Below, piece by piece: positions 18,177 through 27,355 of a stretch of DNA of 64,000 nucleotides. The translations under genes and the position numbers were made by a program. The notes under the pieces were generated by a model. That model was not told the origin of the DNA. It saw nothing but the letters and a program-made list of their open reading frames with translations, and did not search any database. How positions within the stretch are numbered: the first letter of the stretch is position 1; each line of letters starts with the position of its first letter. The stretch is from G965222505 sp965222505 (GTDB taxonomy: Bacteria; Bacteroidota; Rhodothermia; Rhodothermales; DATKEJ01), in contig OZ244956.1 in NCBI GenBank assembly GCA_965222505.1, forward strand, positions 806,001 to 870,000. Reading direction: 5' to 3'.

Positions 18177-19299
18177 TTAATTCGCCATGAGATAGGCCTT
18201 GATGAAAGGCTCAAGTTGCCCGTCCATGACGCTATTGAGGTCGGTGACTTTGAGATCTGTTCGGTGATCGTTGACCATCGTATAAGGATGAAAGACATAG
18301 GAGCGGATTTGGCTGCCCCATTCAATTTTTTTCTTGGACTTGGCGCGTTCCTCCTTGGCAGCTTCCCGAATTTCCCGCTCCAGCAGGTAAATTCGGCTCT
18401 TGAGCAGCACCATCGCCTTTTCCCGGTTCTGCAACTGGCTCCGTTCCTCGGTACATTCGGCCACGACGCGGGCTTCTTCGCCGTTGGACAGGTTGCCGGT
18501 CCAGATCAACCGAACGCCGGTTTCAACCTTGTTGACGTTTTGCCCCCCCTTGCCGCCGGAGTGAAAACGCTGGAGTTCGACGTCGTCCGTGTTGACCTCC
18601 ACCTCAATCGTGTTGTCGATTTCGGGATAGACAAAAACGCTGGCAAATGAGGTGTGCCGCCGCCCACTGGAATCAAACGGCGAAATGCGCACCAGCCGGT
18701 GTACGCCGGACTCGGCCTGGAGGTAGCCGAAGGCATAATCGCCCTCGAAACGCAAAGTGACACTTTTGATGCCCGCCACATCGCCTTCCCTGCGTCCCAG
18801 CAACGTAACCTTATAGCCGCTGGACTCTCCGTATCGGGTGTACATCCGGAGCAACATTTCGGCCCAGTCCTGGCTCTCGGTACCCCCGGCACCGGGGTTG
18901 ATGGTCATGATGGCGTTACGTATGTCATCTTCATCCTGCAACATGTTGCGCAGTTCGAGGACTTCGAGCCCATCCTGCAACTTGGCTGCTTCATCCTGGA
19001 TTTCTTCAAGGCCCGCATCAGGATCTTCGCTGACCAGTTCGATGAGGGTTTCCAGGTCGTCTCCGAGGGTTTTCAGGTGTTCGAAGGATTTGATCCAGTT
19101 TTTTTCCATGGCCAGTTCCTTCTCCACCACCTGCGCCGCTTGCGGATCATTCCAAAATGTAGGATCAAGCCGTTGGGCTTCCAGGCCAGCCACCTTTTTC
19201 CGGCGTCCGGCAATGTCAAAGGTATCCTCCGAGTGCGTCCACACGCACCCTCATTGCCTTGATGTCCTCCCGCGAGAACGTTGAAATCATTTCAGCCAT
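18177..19299 (-). CDS. prfB: Peptide chain release factor 2, expressed by programmed +1 frameshift
   Basis: 373 residues when two frames are joined. The first 27 codons (start ATG 19299) end ...LGGYL at CTT followed by an in-frame UGA (19218-19216). Skipping one base continues DIAGRRKKVAGLE in the main frame to 18177. The slippery CTT-TGA-C and an internal Shine-Dalgarno-like GGAGG just upstream match the classic autoregulatory site. Functional motifs are GGQ in HSGGKGGQN and the RF2 tripeptide SPF in RISPFDSSGRRH. It releases peptides at UGA/UAA, so low RF2 favours the frameshift. The gene follows a small membrane protein by 13 bases. Confidence 0.95.
19215..19230 (-). promoter_or_regulatory. 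prfB: Programmed +1 ribosomal frameshift site of prfB
   Basis: Read on the minus strand the site is GGAGGATACCTTTGAC: an SD-like GGAGG, four bases, then CTT and the UGA stop with a C after it. In the Escherichia coli site (AGGGGGTATCTTTGAC) the layout is nearly the same. Confidence 0.92.
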
Positions 19300-19312
19300 A
19301 AGAAGCGGATAC

Positions 19313-19681
19313 CTAGCCGGTCGTTTTTCTGAATACAGCATTGTCCGACTGGGGCCGGACGAGTAGGCGAAGCTGGGTGCCAATGACGCCACCGAGTGCC
19401 CCAATCAAGAGACCAATACAGAGGCTCAGACCAATTACAAAGAAGGAAGACCCCTGGAAGAGGTCGCCCATAATGCCGAGCAGGCGGCCTGTTTCGGCGG
19501 GGGTTTCCAGAAGACGCTGCATCAGCAACATTCCCCAACTCAGCCCCACACCGAGGGCGCCATGCAGCCCTCCCCACCGCCCTTTAAGTACCCCGGCCAC
19601 AATGCCGGCAAGGACCACCCAGGGCCACCCCAAGAGGAGGTGAAGGATGAGGGCAAGCGCCGCCGTTAATAAGATGATCAT
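19313..19681 (-). CDS. Small integral membrane protein upstream of prfB (unknown function)
   Basis: 122 residues and very hydrophobic, with about four membrane segments (near 1-18, 20-36, 45-60 and 76-100), Gly/Leu rich, and a short basic C-terminus. Its stop is 13 bases before the prfB start, so the two are likely one transcript. It resembles the small phage-holin-like or DUF-type membrane proteins common in this lineage, but I cannot name a family. Confidence 0.75.
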   Translation of the reverse strand: MIILLTAALALILHLLLGWPWVVLAGIVAGVLKGRWGGLHGALGVGLSWGMLLMQRLLETPAETGRLLGIMGDLFQGSSFFVIGLSLCIGLLIGALGGVIGTQLRLLVRPQSDNAVFRKTTG

Positions 19682-19694
19682 CAGGTTGTGACAA

Positions 19695-19792
19695 CATAAT
19701 GGTCAATGGTCAAACGAGCGTAGCGACTAACGTAGTCATTGTCAACGGATGCCGCCCATTGACGCTTGTCGATTGCCCCTTTTCAATTGACC
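19695..19792. repeat. Intergenic dyad element R11 (GGTCAATGG type) with inserted block
   Basis: Arms are built of GGTCAATGGTCAA (left) and TTCAATTGACC (right). Between them sits the ACGAGCGTAGCGACTAACG block shared with R3 (24 of 25 bases agree over the wider stretch). The element ends about nine bases from the stop codon of the aminotransferase gene. Confidence 0.65.
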
Positions 19793-19800
19793 CTATTCGA

Positions 19801-21006
19801 CTATTCAATTTTGCAGCGTTCCACGAATCGGGTGATCCGGGTCACGGCTTCTTCGATTTGTTCGAGGGCCGTTGCGTAGGAGCACCGGAGGTAACCGGCT
19901 CCACTTGGGCCGAAGGCATCGCCGGGGACGCACGCCACGTGTTCTTCCTGTAGCAGGCGCTGGGCAAAATCTTCGGAGTTAAGGCCCGTCGAGCGGATGT
20001 CCGGGAAGCAGTAAAACGCGCCTTCCGGCTCAAAGGTGGGCAACCCGGCAGCCCGGAAGCCGTCAACGATGGTCCGGCGGCGGCGGTCGTAGGCTTGCCG
20101 CATACGCTCTACATCTTCCTGGCATTCTTCAATGCCGGCCAGGGCACCATTCTGGCTCATGGTGGGTGCACTCATGATGATGTACTGGTGCAGCTTGTAC
20201 ATCGCGTCCCGAATCGCTGGGGGCGCACAAGCATAGCCTACGCGCCACCCGGTCATGGCATAGTTTTTCGAGAAACCGCCGAGGAGTACGGTTCGGTCCC
20301 GCAGGCTTTCGATGGCCGGGACGCACACGTGGCCGCGTGCGTAGGCTTCGCCGTAGACCAACCGGTCGTAAATTTCGTCCGAGATCACCAGCAAGTCATG
20401 CTTCAGCACCAATTCGGCAATCTCCTCCATATTCTCCTGACGCAACACGGCCCCTGTGGGGTTGTTCGGATAGGCCAGGAACAGCACCTTGGTCCGGGGG
20501 GTGATGTACCGTTCGAGGTCGGCAGCGGTCACCTGAAAATCGGTTTCAACCGAGGTCGGCACATAGACCACTTTGCCGCCTGCAAAAACGGCAGTGGGGC
20601 CGTAAGAGACAAAGCACGGCTCGGGGATCAGAATCTCATCGCCGGGGTCGAGCAAGGCCAGCATGGTGAGTTGCAAGGCCTCGCTCACGCCGACGGTCAC
20701 GATGATCTCACTGCCGGGGTCATAATGGACGTTGTAGAGGCGGCTCAACTCAGCCGAAATGGCATCGCGCAGTTCGCTGATCCCGGCATTGGAGGTATAG
20801 CCCGTTTTCCCGGCTTCGAGCGAGGCAATGGCCCGGTCGATGATGGGGCGTGGCGAAACGAAATCCGGTTCACCGATCCCGAGGGAAATCACCTCATCCA
20901 TGGTGGCTGCGATTTCGAAAAAGCGCCGGATGCCGCTTGGCGGTACAGTACGAACGCGTTCTGAAAGCCGCGTGTTCAGGTCCGGAAGCAGGGTCGTGGT
21001 AGCCAT
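19801..21006 (-). CDS. PLP-dependent aminotransferase, class I/II (aspartate aminotransferase fold)
   Basis: 401 residues. The PLP-binding Lys is in GGFSKNYAMTGWRVGYA, with the family NPTG motif (AYPNNPTGAVL) and the DEIYDRLVYG Asp. It belongs to the PatA/AraT-like group of subfamily I aminotransferases that act on aromatic, branched or diaminopimelate-type substrates; the exact substrate cannot be read from sequence. It diverges from an ALDH7-like dehydrogenase, which hints at a lysine or amino-acid catabolic pairing, but that is weak. A -7 element at 21055-21062 gives a leader of about 40 bases. Confidence 0.92.
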   Translation of the reverse strand: MATTTLLPDLNTRLSERVRTVPPSGIRRFFEIAATMDEVISLGIGEPDFVSPRPIIDRAIASLEAGKTGYTSNAGISELRDAISAELSRLYNVHYDPGSEIIVTVGVSEALQLTMLALLDPGDEILIPEPCFVSYGPTAVFAGGKVVYVPTSVETDFQVTAADLERYITPRTKVLFLAYPNNPTGAVLRQENMEEIAELVLKHDLLVISDEIYDRLVYGEAYARGHVCVPAIESLRDRTVLLGGFSKNYAMTGWRVGYACAPPAIRDAMYKLHQYIIMSAPTMSQNGALAGIEECQEDVERMRQAYDRRRRTIVDGFRAAGLPTFEPEGAFYCFPDIRSTGLNSEDFAQRLLQEEHVACVPGDAFGPSGAGYLRCSYATALEQIEEAVTRITRFVERCKIE

Positions 21007-21054
21007 AAAGCGTCTAATCAGTCATTGAAGGGCCGTAAAGACGAGTGTGGATGC

Positions 21055-21062
21055 CAAAGGTA
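21055..21062 (-). promoter_or_regulatory. -7 promoter element of the aminotransferase gene
   Basis: TACCTTTG on the minus strand fits the Bacteroidota consensus TAnnTTTG. TTG triplets lie 18 and 21 bases upstream. Predicted start of RNA near 21048, about 42 bases before the ATG. Confidence 0.55.
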
Positions 21063-21165
21063 CCACTTTTGGGGTCATATCAACAACCAATTTTCTATTG
21101 AGTTGTACCCAATTCTCGCACCCAAACTCAATAATTATTCGCAACCCTTTACTGATCCCCGGCGT

Positions 21166-21173
21166 TACTTTTG
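21166..21173 (+). promoter_or_regulatory. -7 promoter element of the aldehyde dehydrogenase gene
   Basis: TACTTTTG fits TAnnTTTG. No good -33 TTG at the usual distance was found. The RNA would start near 21180, leaving a leader of about 130 bases. Confidence 0.45.
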
Positions 21174-21310
21174 CTTTTATCTATTTTTTGTACGCTGCAC
21201 GTTGGGTTTTACAGACATGTCCCCACAGGGCCCCGCGCTGACCTGACGTGTACCGTAGAACGTCGCACCCTTCGCTTGCACTCAGGGCAGGCTCCGAACA
21301 TCGTACATAA

Positions 21311-22861
21311 ATGTCAACCTTGACCTCGGCTGAATCCATCCTGGACCAACTTGGAATCCTCGATCAAAACCCTTGCATCTTCACCGGCACCAGAAGCGCT
21401 TATGCTACCGATGGGCCGTACCACGCCATTCACTCCCCCACCGACGGTAGTTTGCTCGGCCAGGTACAGTATGCCGGCCCTGCCGAATATGATGCTGTGA
21501 TCAAACAGGCCAGCCAGGCCTTTGCCGAATGGCGGGAATGGCCCGCGCCCAAGCGTGGTGAAATCGTCCGGCAAATCGGCGATGCCCTTCGGCAATACAA
21601 ACAACCCCTGGGCGAACTGGTCTCGCTGGAAATGGGAAAGATCCTACAGGAAGGACTCGGCGAAGTTCAGGAGATGATCGATATTTGCGATTTTGCCGTT
21701 GGCCTCTCACGTCAGTTGTATGGCCTGTCGATGCATTCGGAGCGCCCCCGCCACCGGATGTACGAGCAGTGGCATCCGCTGGGCATCGTGGGCATCATCT
21801 CGGCCTTCAACTTCCCGGTGGCCGTGTGGTCCTGGAATGCGATGATTGCTGCGGTCTGTGGTGACGTCACCGTCTGGAAGCCCAGTGAAAAAACCCCGCT
21901 CACGGCCATCGCCTGCATGCACATCATCAAAGACGTCCTCAAACGTAACGAAGTACCGGAAGGCGTCTTCAACGTGGTCGTTGGAGACCGGGAAATCGGG
22001 CAGCGCATGGCCAGCGACCGCCGCGTCCCGCTCATTTCGGCGACGGGTTCGACCCGCATGGGACAGGCCGTTGGCCAGACGGTAGCGCAACGCATGGGCC
22101 GATCCTTGCTGGAACTCGGCGGCAACAATGCCCTCATCGTCACGCGCCACGCCGACCTCAAACTGGCCCTCAGCGCCACCATCTTTGGGGCCGTCGGCAC
22201 GGCCGGGCAACGGTGTACCACCACGCGCCGTCTGATCATCGAAGACGACATCTTCGACGAGGTCAAGGAAAAACTCATCGGGGCCTATCAAACCGTCACC
22301 CAACGCATCGGCCATCCTCTTGATGCCGATACCTTGATTGGTCCGCTGATCGACAAGGATGCGGTAAACCAAATGCAGGCCACGTTGAAAGAAGTGCAGG
22401 CCGAAGGCGGCACCCTGCTCTTCGGCGGCGAGGTATTGGACACGTTTGAATCCGGCACGTATGTGGTCCCGGCCCTGGTGGAAGCCCGGAATGAGTTCAA
22501 ATCGGTCCAGCGCGAGACCTTTGCCCCCATCCTCTACCTGATCAAATACTCCACGCTTCAGGAAGCCATCGACATCAACAATGCCGTGCCGCAGGGCTTG
22601 TCTTCGGCGATCTTCACGGCCAACATGAAGGAGTCGGAATTTTTCCTGAGTCAGATTGGGTCCGATTGCGGCATTGCCAACGTCAACATCGGCACCTCAG
22701 GCGCTGAGATTGGCGGGGCCTTCGGGGGCGAAAAGGAAACCGGCGGTGGCCGGGAATCCGGTTCGGATGCCTGGAAAGCCTACATGCGGCGGCAAACGAA
22801 TACCCTGAATTGGTCTGACGATCTGCCGTTGGCCCAGGGGATTCAATTCGATTTCTTGTAG
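21311..22861 (+). CDS. Aldehyde dehydrogenase, ALDH7 (aminoadipate-semialdehyde/piperideine-6-carboxylate dehydrogenase) type
   Basis: 516 residues. The catalytic Cys is in GTAGQRCTTTRRL, the catalytic Glu in LLELGGNNA, and the Rossmann segment reads GIISAFNFPVAVWSWN, all characteristic of the ALDH7 (antiquitin/AmaB/PcD) branch. The C-terminus GGGRESGSDAWKAYMRRQTNT also fits. The enzyme likely oxidises 2-aminoadipate 6-semialdehyde to aminoadipate with NAD+ in lysine degradation. The divergent aminotransferase may be functionally linked. The stop codon lies inside palindrome R12. Confidence 0.94.
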   Translation: MSTLTSAESILDQLGILDQNPCIFTGTRSAYATDGPYHAIHSPTDGSLLGQVQYAGPAEYDAVIKQASQAFAEWREWPAPKRGEIVRQIGDALRQYKQPLGELVSLEMGKILQEGLGEVQEMIDICDFAVGLSRQLYGLSMHSERPRHRMYEQWHPLGIVGIISAFNFPVAVWSWNAMIAAVCGDVTVWKPSEKTPLTAIACMHIIKDVLKRNEVPEGVFNVVVGDREIGQRMASDRRVPLISATGSTRMGQAVGQTVAQRMGRSLLELGGNNALIVTRHADLKLALSATIFGAVGTAGQRCTTTRRLIIEDDIFDEVKEKLIGAYQTVTQRIGHPLDADTLIGPLIDKDAVNQMQATLKEVQAEGGTLLFGGEVLDTFESGTYVVPALVEARNEFKSVQRETFAPILYLIKYSTLQEAIDINNAVPQGLSSAIFTANMKESEFFLSQIGSDCGIANVNIGTSGAEIGGAFGGEKETGGGRESGSDAWKAYMRRQTNTLNWSDDLPLAQGIQFDFL

Positions 22862-22887
22862 GGACATGGCGTGCCATGTCCCTACAA
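22856..22887. repeat. Palindrome R12 (GTAGGGACATGGC) between convergent genes
   Basis: Perfect 15-bp arms TTGTAGGGACATGGC and its complement with a GT loop. The first bases contain the ALDH stop codon, and the rlmD stop is ten bases past the other end. It could act as a bidirectional terminator, but it lacks a T-run. The same arm makes a tandem array at 52567-52692. Confidence 0.85.
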
Positions 22888-22896
22888 CGTCGTACG

Positions 22897-24297
22897 TTAA
22901 TTCCGCAGGCGCAGTTTGATGACGTTTTCGACGTGATGGGTGTGCGGGAACAGGTCCACCGGCTGGACGGCCTCGATCTGGTAGACGTCGTTGAGCACGG
23001 CCAGGTCGCGGGCCTGGCTGTGGGGGTTGCAACTCACATACACGAACCGCTCTGGCCGGAGGTTGGCGATTTGTTTGACCACCTTCAGGTGCATCCCGGC
23101 GCGGGGCGGGTCTACGATGAGTACATCCGGGCGACCATGCTTGCGTACAAAATCCGGTGTAAACATCCGCATCAAGTCACCACTCGTGAAGGTGCAATTC
23201 GTGACCCCGTTGGCTTCCGCATTCTGCCGGGCATTGACGACGGCCGCTTCGATGAGTTCGACCCCCACGACCTGCTTCACGTGACCTGACATAAACAATG
23301 AGATCGTCCCGGCCCCACAGTAGAGGTCGTAGAGCAGGTCGTCAGGTTGGGGGTCTGCGAAGTCACGGGTAATGCGATACAGGTGCTCGGCTTGCCGGGT
23401 GTTGGTCTGAAAGAAGGCATTGGCAGCCATTTCGAAGGTATAGTCTCCAATCCGGTCATGCACCACGCCGGGTCCGAACAGGATGTGCTCGTCTTCCCCA
23501 TAGGCCGTTTGTGCCGGGCCCGTGTTGATGGTATTGGCGAACGTGGTGATTTCAGGAATAACCTCCTGATAAAACTCGGCCAGGGGTTCGATGCGTTCCG
23601 GCACGTACCCATTCGTGACCAGGTTCACCATTAACTCGCCGGTGTGAACCGGCATACGCAGCACCATATGCCGCAAATATCCTTCCTGTTGATGGACATG
23701 CCAGGGTTTCCAGCCCCGCGCCTTGGCAAATGTGCGGGTCTTATCCAGAATCCGCATACCGACCTCCGGCAGCAGGTGGCACTCGTTCAGGTCCAGCACC
23801 TTGTCATACCGGCCCGGCACATGTAAACCGGCAGCGAAGCTTTTGTCCAGTGGAATCCCCGATGCGATTTCCCAATCGGCCAGCCACCGCAGGGCGCTGA
23901 AGGAAAACTCCATTTTGTTGCGGTATCCGTAGATGGGATCCGAAGCCAGTGGCAGCGGAACCTCCAACCCTTCGAATCCCCCCTGATAGCGCAGTGCTTC
24001 GGCTACGCTTTGCCGTTTGGCTTCAAGTTGGGCCTCATAGCTGACATGCTGCCACCTACAGCCGCCACAGGTCCCGAAGTATTGACAGCGCGGATCGGTG
24101 CGAAGCGGGCTGGGCGTCAACAACTCAAGCAGGCGTGCCTCGGCATATTTTTTCTTGCGTTTGAAAACCCGCGCCTTCACAACGTCGCCCGGTACGGCAC
24201 CCGCTACAAAAACCACATAGCCGTTGATCCGGCTAAGCGACTTGCCTCGGTCTGCAAATTTTTCGATCTGAAACTCGATTTCCTGCCCTTTTTTCAC
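22897..24297 (-). CDS. rlmD: 23S rRNA (uracil-5-)-methyltransferase RlmD-like (RumA family)
   Basis: 466 residues. An N-terminal TRAM domain (about 1-60) is followed by Cys for an Fe-S cluster at 71, 77 and 80 (CQYFGTCGGC) plus a later Cys in LDLNECHLLP. The SAM-binding methyltransferase domain carries DLYCGAGTISLFM, DPPRAG and the catalytic Cys in VYVSCNPHSQ. It makes m5U in rRNA, most likely at the position equivalent to U1939; RlmC/TrmA-type specificity cannot be excluded. It overlaps the upstream cNMP-binding gene by four bases (ATGA type), implying coupled translation. Confidence 0.93.
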   Translation of the reverse strand: MKKGQEIEFQIEKFADRGKSLSRINGYVVFVAGAVPGDVVKARVFKRKKKYAEARLLELLTPSPLRTDPRCQYFGTCGGCRWQHVSYEAQLEAKRQSVAEALRYQGGFEGLEVPLPLASDPIYGYRNKMEFSFSALRWLADWEIASGIPLDKSFAAGLHVPGRYDKVLDLNECHLLPEVGMRILDKTRTFAKARGWKPWHVHQQEGYLRHMVLRMPVHTGELMVNLVTNGYVPERIEPLAEFYQEVIPEITTFANTINTGPAQTAYGEDEHILFGPGVVHDRIGDYTFEMAANAFFQTNTRQAEHLYRITRDFADPQPDDLLYDLYCGAGTISLFMSGHVKQVVGVELIEAAVVNARQNAEANGVTNCTFTSGDLMRMFTPDFVRKHGRPDVLIVDPPRAGMHLKVVKQIANLRPERFVYVSCNPHSQARDLAVLNDVYQIEAVQPVDLFPHTHHVENVIKLRLRN

Positions 24298-24857
24298 GAG
24301 GTTGGGGGTTCATAGGTGTGATGGAGTGCCACAACTTTGCCTTCCTGTGCGACGATGGAGCGCCGCAAATTCTCATGTTGTGTGGTCAGATACCGGGCCA
24401 GGGCCAACCCTACCGCCATTCCGAGGCGTGGGTGCCGCTGCTCCAGCGTTTTGAGGTCGGGTCGGAAAAAACCCAGCAGACGAGTCGGGACCAAAACCTG
24501 TGCCGTTTCGGTGCGGCGGAACTCACCGGCCAGGGAAGCGGCCCCAAAGACGCCGAAGCGTTCAACGTCATGTACTCGATGCAGTTCACCATATTCATCT
24601 TCTGTCAGCAAAGCCACTTCGCCCTGCTGCACAATATAGAGGCCCAACCCCGGATCATGCTCATGGTAGATGTACTCGTCCGGTTTGTAATCCCGGTAGT
24701 GCATCACATGGGCCAGGTCTCGCAGATTGGCGGGGGTCATATCTGCAAAGAGCAGGGTATGCCGTAAGGTTTCAAGCGTACCCTTCACCAATCCAGCCTC
24801 CTGTTTCTGAAACAGGTTCTTCAACGCAGGCGGTAACCAGTCGGTGAGTGAAGACAT
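24294..24857 (-). CDS. Cyclic-nucleotide-binding-domain protein
   Basis: 187 residues from the ATG at 24857 (MSSLTDWLP...). A cNMP-binding (Crp-like) beta-roll spans about 35-150, with YIYHEHDPGLGLYIVQQGEVALLTEDEYGE and a GVFGAASLAGEFRRTETAQVL phosphate-cassette-like stretch. There is no recognisable HTH DNA-binding domain, since the protein ends soon after the roll with a helical tail. It may therefore be a stand-alone sensor rather than a transcription factor. Translationally coupled to rlmD. Confidence 0.85.
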   Translation of the reverse strand: MSSLTDWLPPALKNLFQKQEAGLVKGTLETLRHTLLFADMTPANLRDLAHVMHYRDYKPDEYIYHEHDPGLGLYIVQQGEVALLTEDEYGELHRVHDVERFGVFGAASLAGEFRRTETAQVLVPTRLLGFFRPDLKTLEQRHPRLGMAVGLALARYLTTQHENLRRSIVAQEGKVVALHHTYEPPTS

Positions 24858-24861
24858 TTTT

Positions 24862-24958
24862 ATTGGTGATTTGCTTCGCACAGTCGGCTTCGCCTCGTGT
24901 GGTAATTTGTGATTGATAATTTCTGATTGGGCGTTCTAAATCAAAAACCACCAATTTA
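24862..24958. repeat. Intergenic dyad element R8 (TTGGTGATT type)
   Basis: AT-rich arms TATTGGTGATTTG and CCACCAATTTA enclose a second copy TAATTTGTGATTG and the loop TGATTGGGCGTTCTAAATCA, which aligns with the R9 loop. The stop codon of the Omp85 gene is inside the right arm. A GC-rich block (about 24874-24901) interrupts the left arm. Confidence 0.65.
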
Positions 24959-27319
24959 AAAGGCTTGGCCGATGCCGAAGTGTAATTTAGGACTAAATGC
25001 CCCTTCTGCAAAGAATCCTTCGGCGGGGTCCCGGATGCGGAAGGCCAGGTCCAACCGTACAATCAGGTATTGCCATGCAATCCGCACCCCTACCCCACTG
25101 CCAATACCCAGTTCCTGGGCAAGGTCCTGCACCTGAAACACGCCCCGGTCATCCCCTGGATGGCGTGGACCATACCAGGTATTTCCGGCGTCTGCGAAAA
25201 ACGCCATGATCCAATCGGCCTTGAACACATTGCGCAAGATGGTGTTGCGAGATTCCATGCTGAGTTCCAGTTTCACATCTCCCCCCTGAATCAGGGATTC
25301 CCGATTGCCGGCTGGAATGCGCCCCGGTCCCAGGGTCCGCAGGTTCCATCCACGCACACTCGAAGCCCCTCCGCTATAGAACCGTCGGTCGAAGGGTACC
25401 ACCCGGGCCCGCCCCGTAGGATGCGCCCACCCGCCGATGGCCTTCCACGCAAACACCGTGCGCGAGGTGATTGGCTTGTACCGCCGGAGGTCTACCAGAA
25501 AACGGATGTACTGCCGGTACACCAGCCGACGTACCCCAAAACCGGGCAAGGAGCCCTCTACAATATCGGGTGTAAAGACATAGCGGTCCAGCCAATAGGG
25601 CAGGTTGCCTCCCACTTCAAAAGAAGCTTCCCGGATATGCCCCCGGTCCCGCCGAAACAGGTTGGTGTTCGTCGAGCGCAGGGCGTAGCGCAAGGCGTTG
25701 TTCACCTGGGGCCGACTGTAATCTTCCAGAATCCGTTCGCGTTCAACGACGTCCTGAATACCGGTCAGGAAGCGTTGCGAAAATCCACGAAGGGTATCCG
25801 GGTCACTGAGGTCAAAATCGAGCAAACTGACCAGCGAGGAAAGCGTTGGCGAGTGGCGCATTTCGAGCCCGGCCTGGAGTGAGCCTCGCCCCCGAATGGT
25901 CAGTAGCAGTGAGGCCCGGCGGGCCTGGAGCACACTAAGCGACAGGCGAGATCGGGCATCATACAAATTCAGCTTGCGGCCCAGGCTCCGAAACGGCCAG
26001 ATCAGATAGGGAAACAAGACGGAGGTTTCGATCTCGGTTTGGGCCGTGTTGAACAACCCTCCTTCGAGGTCGGCGGCAAAAGATGTTGAGCCTCGAATCT
26101 GAAACCGTTCGCCGCTACCCAACAGGTTGGCGTTTTTGTAAGCCACCCCACCACCGAGGCCCAATTCACCGCTGCCGGTTTCATCCCCCAACACAGCGGT
26201 CCGTTGCAGCATAAAGCTCTCGAAGCGAACCTGATGCCGGGGCCGGGTACGCAGTTCGATGCGGTAGGGCACCCGTGGGGTGGTGGTATCCCGTGCGGCA
26301 ACAGGCCACGCCGGGACGAAGTCGGTAAACGTAAACAGGCCGATGTTTTCCAGGCGTTGTTTGGTTTCGATCAATCGGGCCTGGTTGAACCATTGGCCGG
26401 GCCAGAACTGTAGCGCTGAAGCCAGAGCACGCGGCTTGAGCCGGCTTTCATTTTCAATGTTGGACAGGGCAAACCCGGTGGTGGCGGTACTTGTGGGCCG
26501 TAGCGTGTCTACCCGCGCTGGGGTTTCTTCAGGCCCTTGCACCGTAAAGCTGATGTCTCCAAACCGCATCCGCGGCCCTGTGCCGATGCGAAATACCACA
26601 TCGAAAGAATCCGGGTGTGGGGTATGGACCCTGGCGCGAACGGAATCACGGGAAACCCGGGCATACCCTTCGTTGCGCAAGAACGTCAGGATGTGGCGGC
26701 GTTCTTCCAGCAGGCGGCTTTCCGAGTAGCGCTGGTTTTGTGCGGTGAACACGACTGGTGTGCGGTCTGTCCACGGCCCTGGATTCAAGGAAGAGGCTTG
26801 TAGCAACACCTCACGCTGTTCCGGCGTAAGGCTCTCCAGCCCTTCATACCGAATGGTGCGCAGGTACGTGGCCGGGCCTGCGGCTACGTCAAAGACCACC
26901 CGAACATGGGAAGCCGCATCGTTCAGGGTGTCAATGCGGGTGGTTACGACGGTCTGGCGGTACCCTTCGCTTTGATAATATTGTTGCAGGCGCTCCTGAT
27001 CATCTGCGACGACGGATAAATCCAGCAGGGCGGGAGGTTCGCCGCTCCCGATCAGTGCGCGCCGGAAGCGATCGCTAAAACAGCAGCCGCCGTCTCCCAT
27101 GTTATACAGCCACAACCAGAGACGTGCACCGGGGATGCCCAGAAAACGACGGTTGGGCCGGGTCCGCAGTTGCAGTTGAATGACCTCAATGGGGAAGTGC
27201 AGATCACCCGTGAGCCGAACCTGGGTTACCAGCGGGGGTACTGCGGGGGATTGTGCACGTAGTGGGGCGGCTCCGGTCAATAATACCAGAACCGTCCAGC
27301 ACAGAAGGGTGTTGCGCAA
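24956..27319 (-). CDS. Omp85/TamA-like outer membrane protein
   Basis: 787 residues from a TTG start at 27319, which gives a perfect signal peptide (RNTLLCWTVLVLLTGAAPLRA-Q). An ATG at 27376 lies upstream of a TAnnTTTG promoter element and so cannot be in the mRNA if that promoter is used. POTRA-like repeats (roughly 30-400) precede a C-terminal 16-strand Bac_surface_Ag barrel containing GGASSVRGWNLRTLGPG, a VRGY-like motif of Omp85 proteins. Likely role: insertion or export of proteins at the outer membrane, TamA/BamA style. The stop is in repeat R8. Confidence 0.88.
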   Translation of the reverse strand: MRNTLLCWTVLVLLTGAAPLRAQSPAVPPLVTQVRLTGDLHFPIEVIQLQLRTRPNRRFLGIPGARLWLWLYNMGDGGCCFSDRFRRALIGSGEPPALLDLSVVADDQERLQQYYQSEGYRQTVVTTRIDTLNDAASHVRVVFDVAAGPATYLRTIRYEGLESLTPEQREVLLQASSLNPGPWTDRTPVVFTAQNQRYSESRLLEERRHILTFLRNEGYARVSRDSVRARVHTPHPDSFDVVFRIGTGPRMRFGDISFTVQGPEETPARVDTLRPTSTATTGFALSNIENESRLKPRALASALQFWPGQWFNQARLIETKQRLENIGLFTFTDFVPAWPVAARDTTTPRVPYRIELRTRPRHQVRFESFMLQRTAVLGDETGSGELGLGGGVAYKNANLLGSGERFQIRGSTSFAADLEGGLFNTAQTEIETSVLFPYLIWPFRSLGRKLNLYDARSRLSLSVLQARRASLLLTIRGRGSLQAGLEMRHSPTLSSLVSLLDFDLSDPDTLRGFSQRFLTGIQDVVERERILEDYSRPQVNNALRYALRSTNTNLFRRDRGHIREASFEVGGNLPYWLDRYVFTPDIVEGSLPGFGVRRLVYRQYIRFLVDLRRYKPITSRTVFAWKAIGGWAHPTGRARVVPFDRRFYSGGASSVRGWNLRTLGPGRIPAGNRESLIQGGDVKLELSMESRNTILRNVFKADWIMAFFADAGNTWYGPRHPGDDRGVFQVQDLAQELGIGSGVGVRIAWQYLIVRLDLAFRIRDPAEGFFAEGAFSPKLHFGIGQAF

Positions 27320-27355
27320 GGATGAGACCTCTACCTTATGCCGCCTCCCACAGCA

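Larger units (their letters stand above)
21007..21310. other. Divergent promoter region, aminotransferase / aldehyde dehydrogenase
   Basis: 304 bases without a gene. It holds two TAnnTTTG -7 elements facing outward (minus at 21055-21062, plus at 21166-21173) and an AT-rich middle. No clear operator palindrome was seen. Confidence 0.6.

Noticed and set aside
18133..18325. N-terminal extension of ppk1 to 18325
   Set aside because: It would overlap the end of prfB by about 150 bases and carries no homologous residues.
19216..19244. In-frame stop at the beginning of prfB read as a pseudogene or short start
   Set aside because: The CTT TGA C site with GGAGG is the known programmed frameshift.
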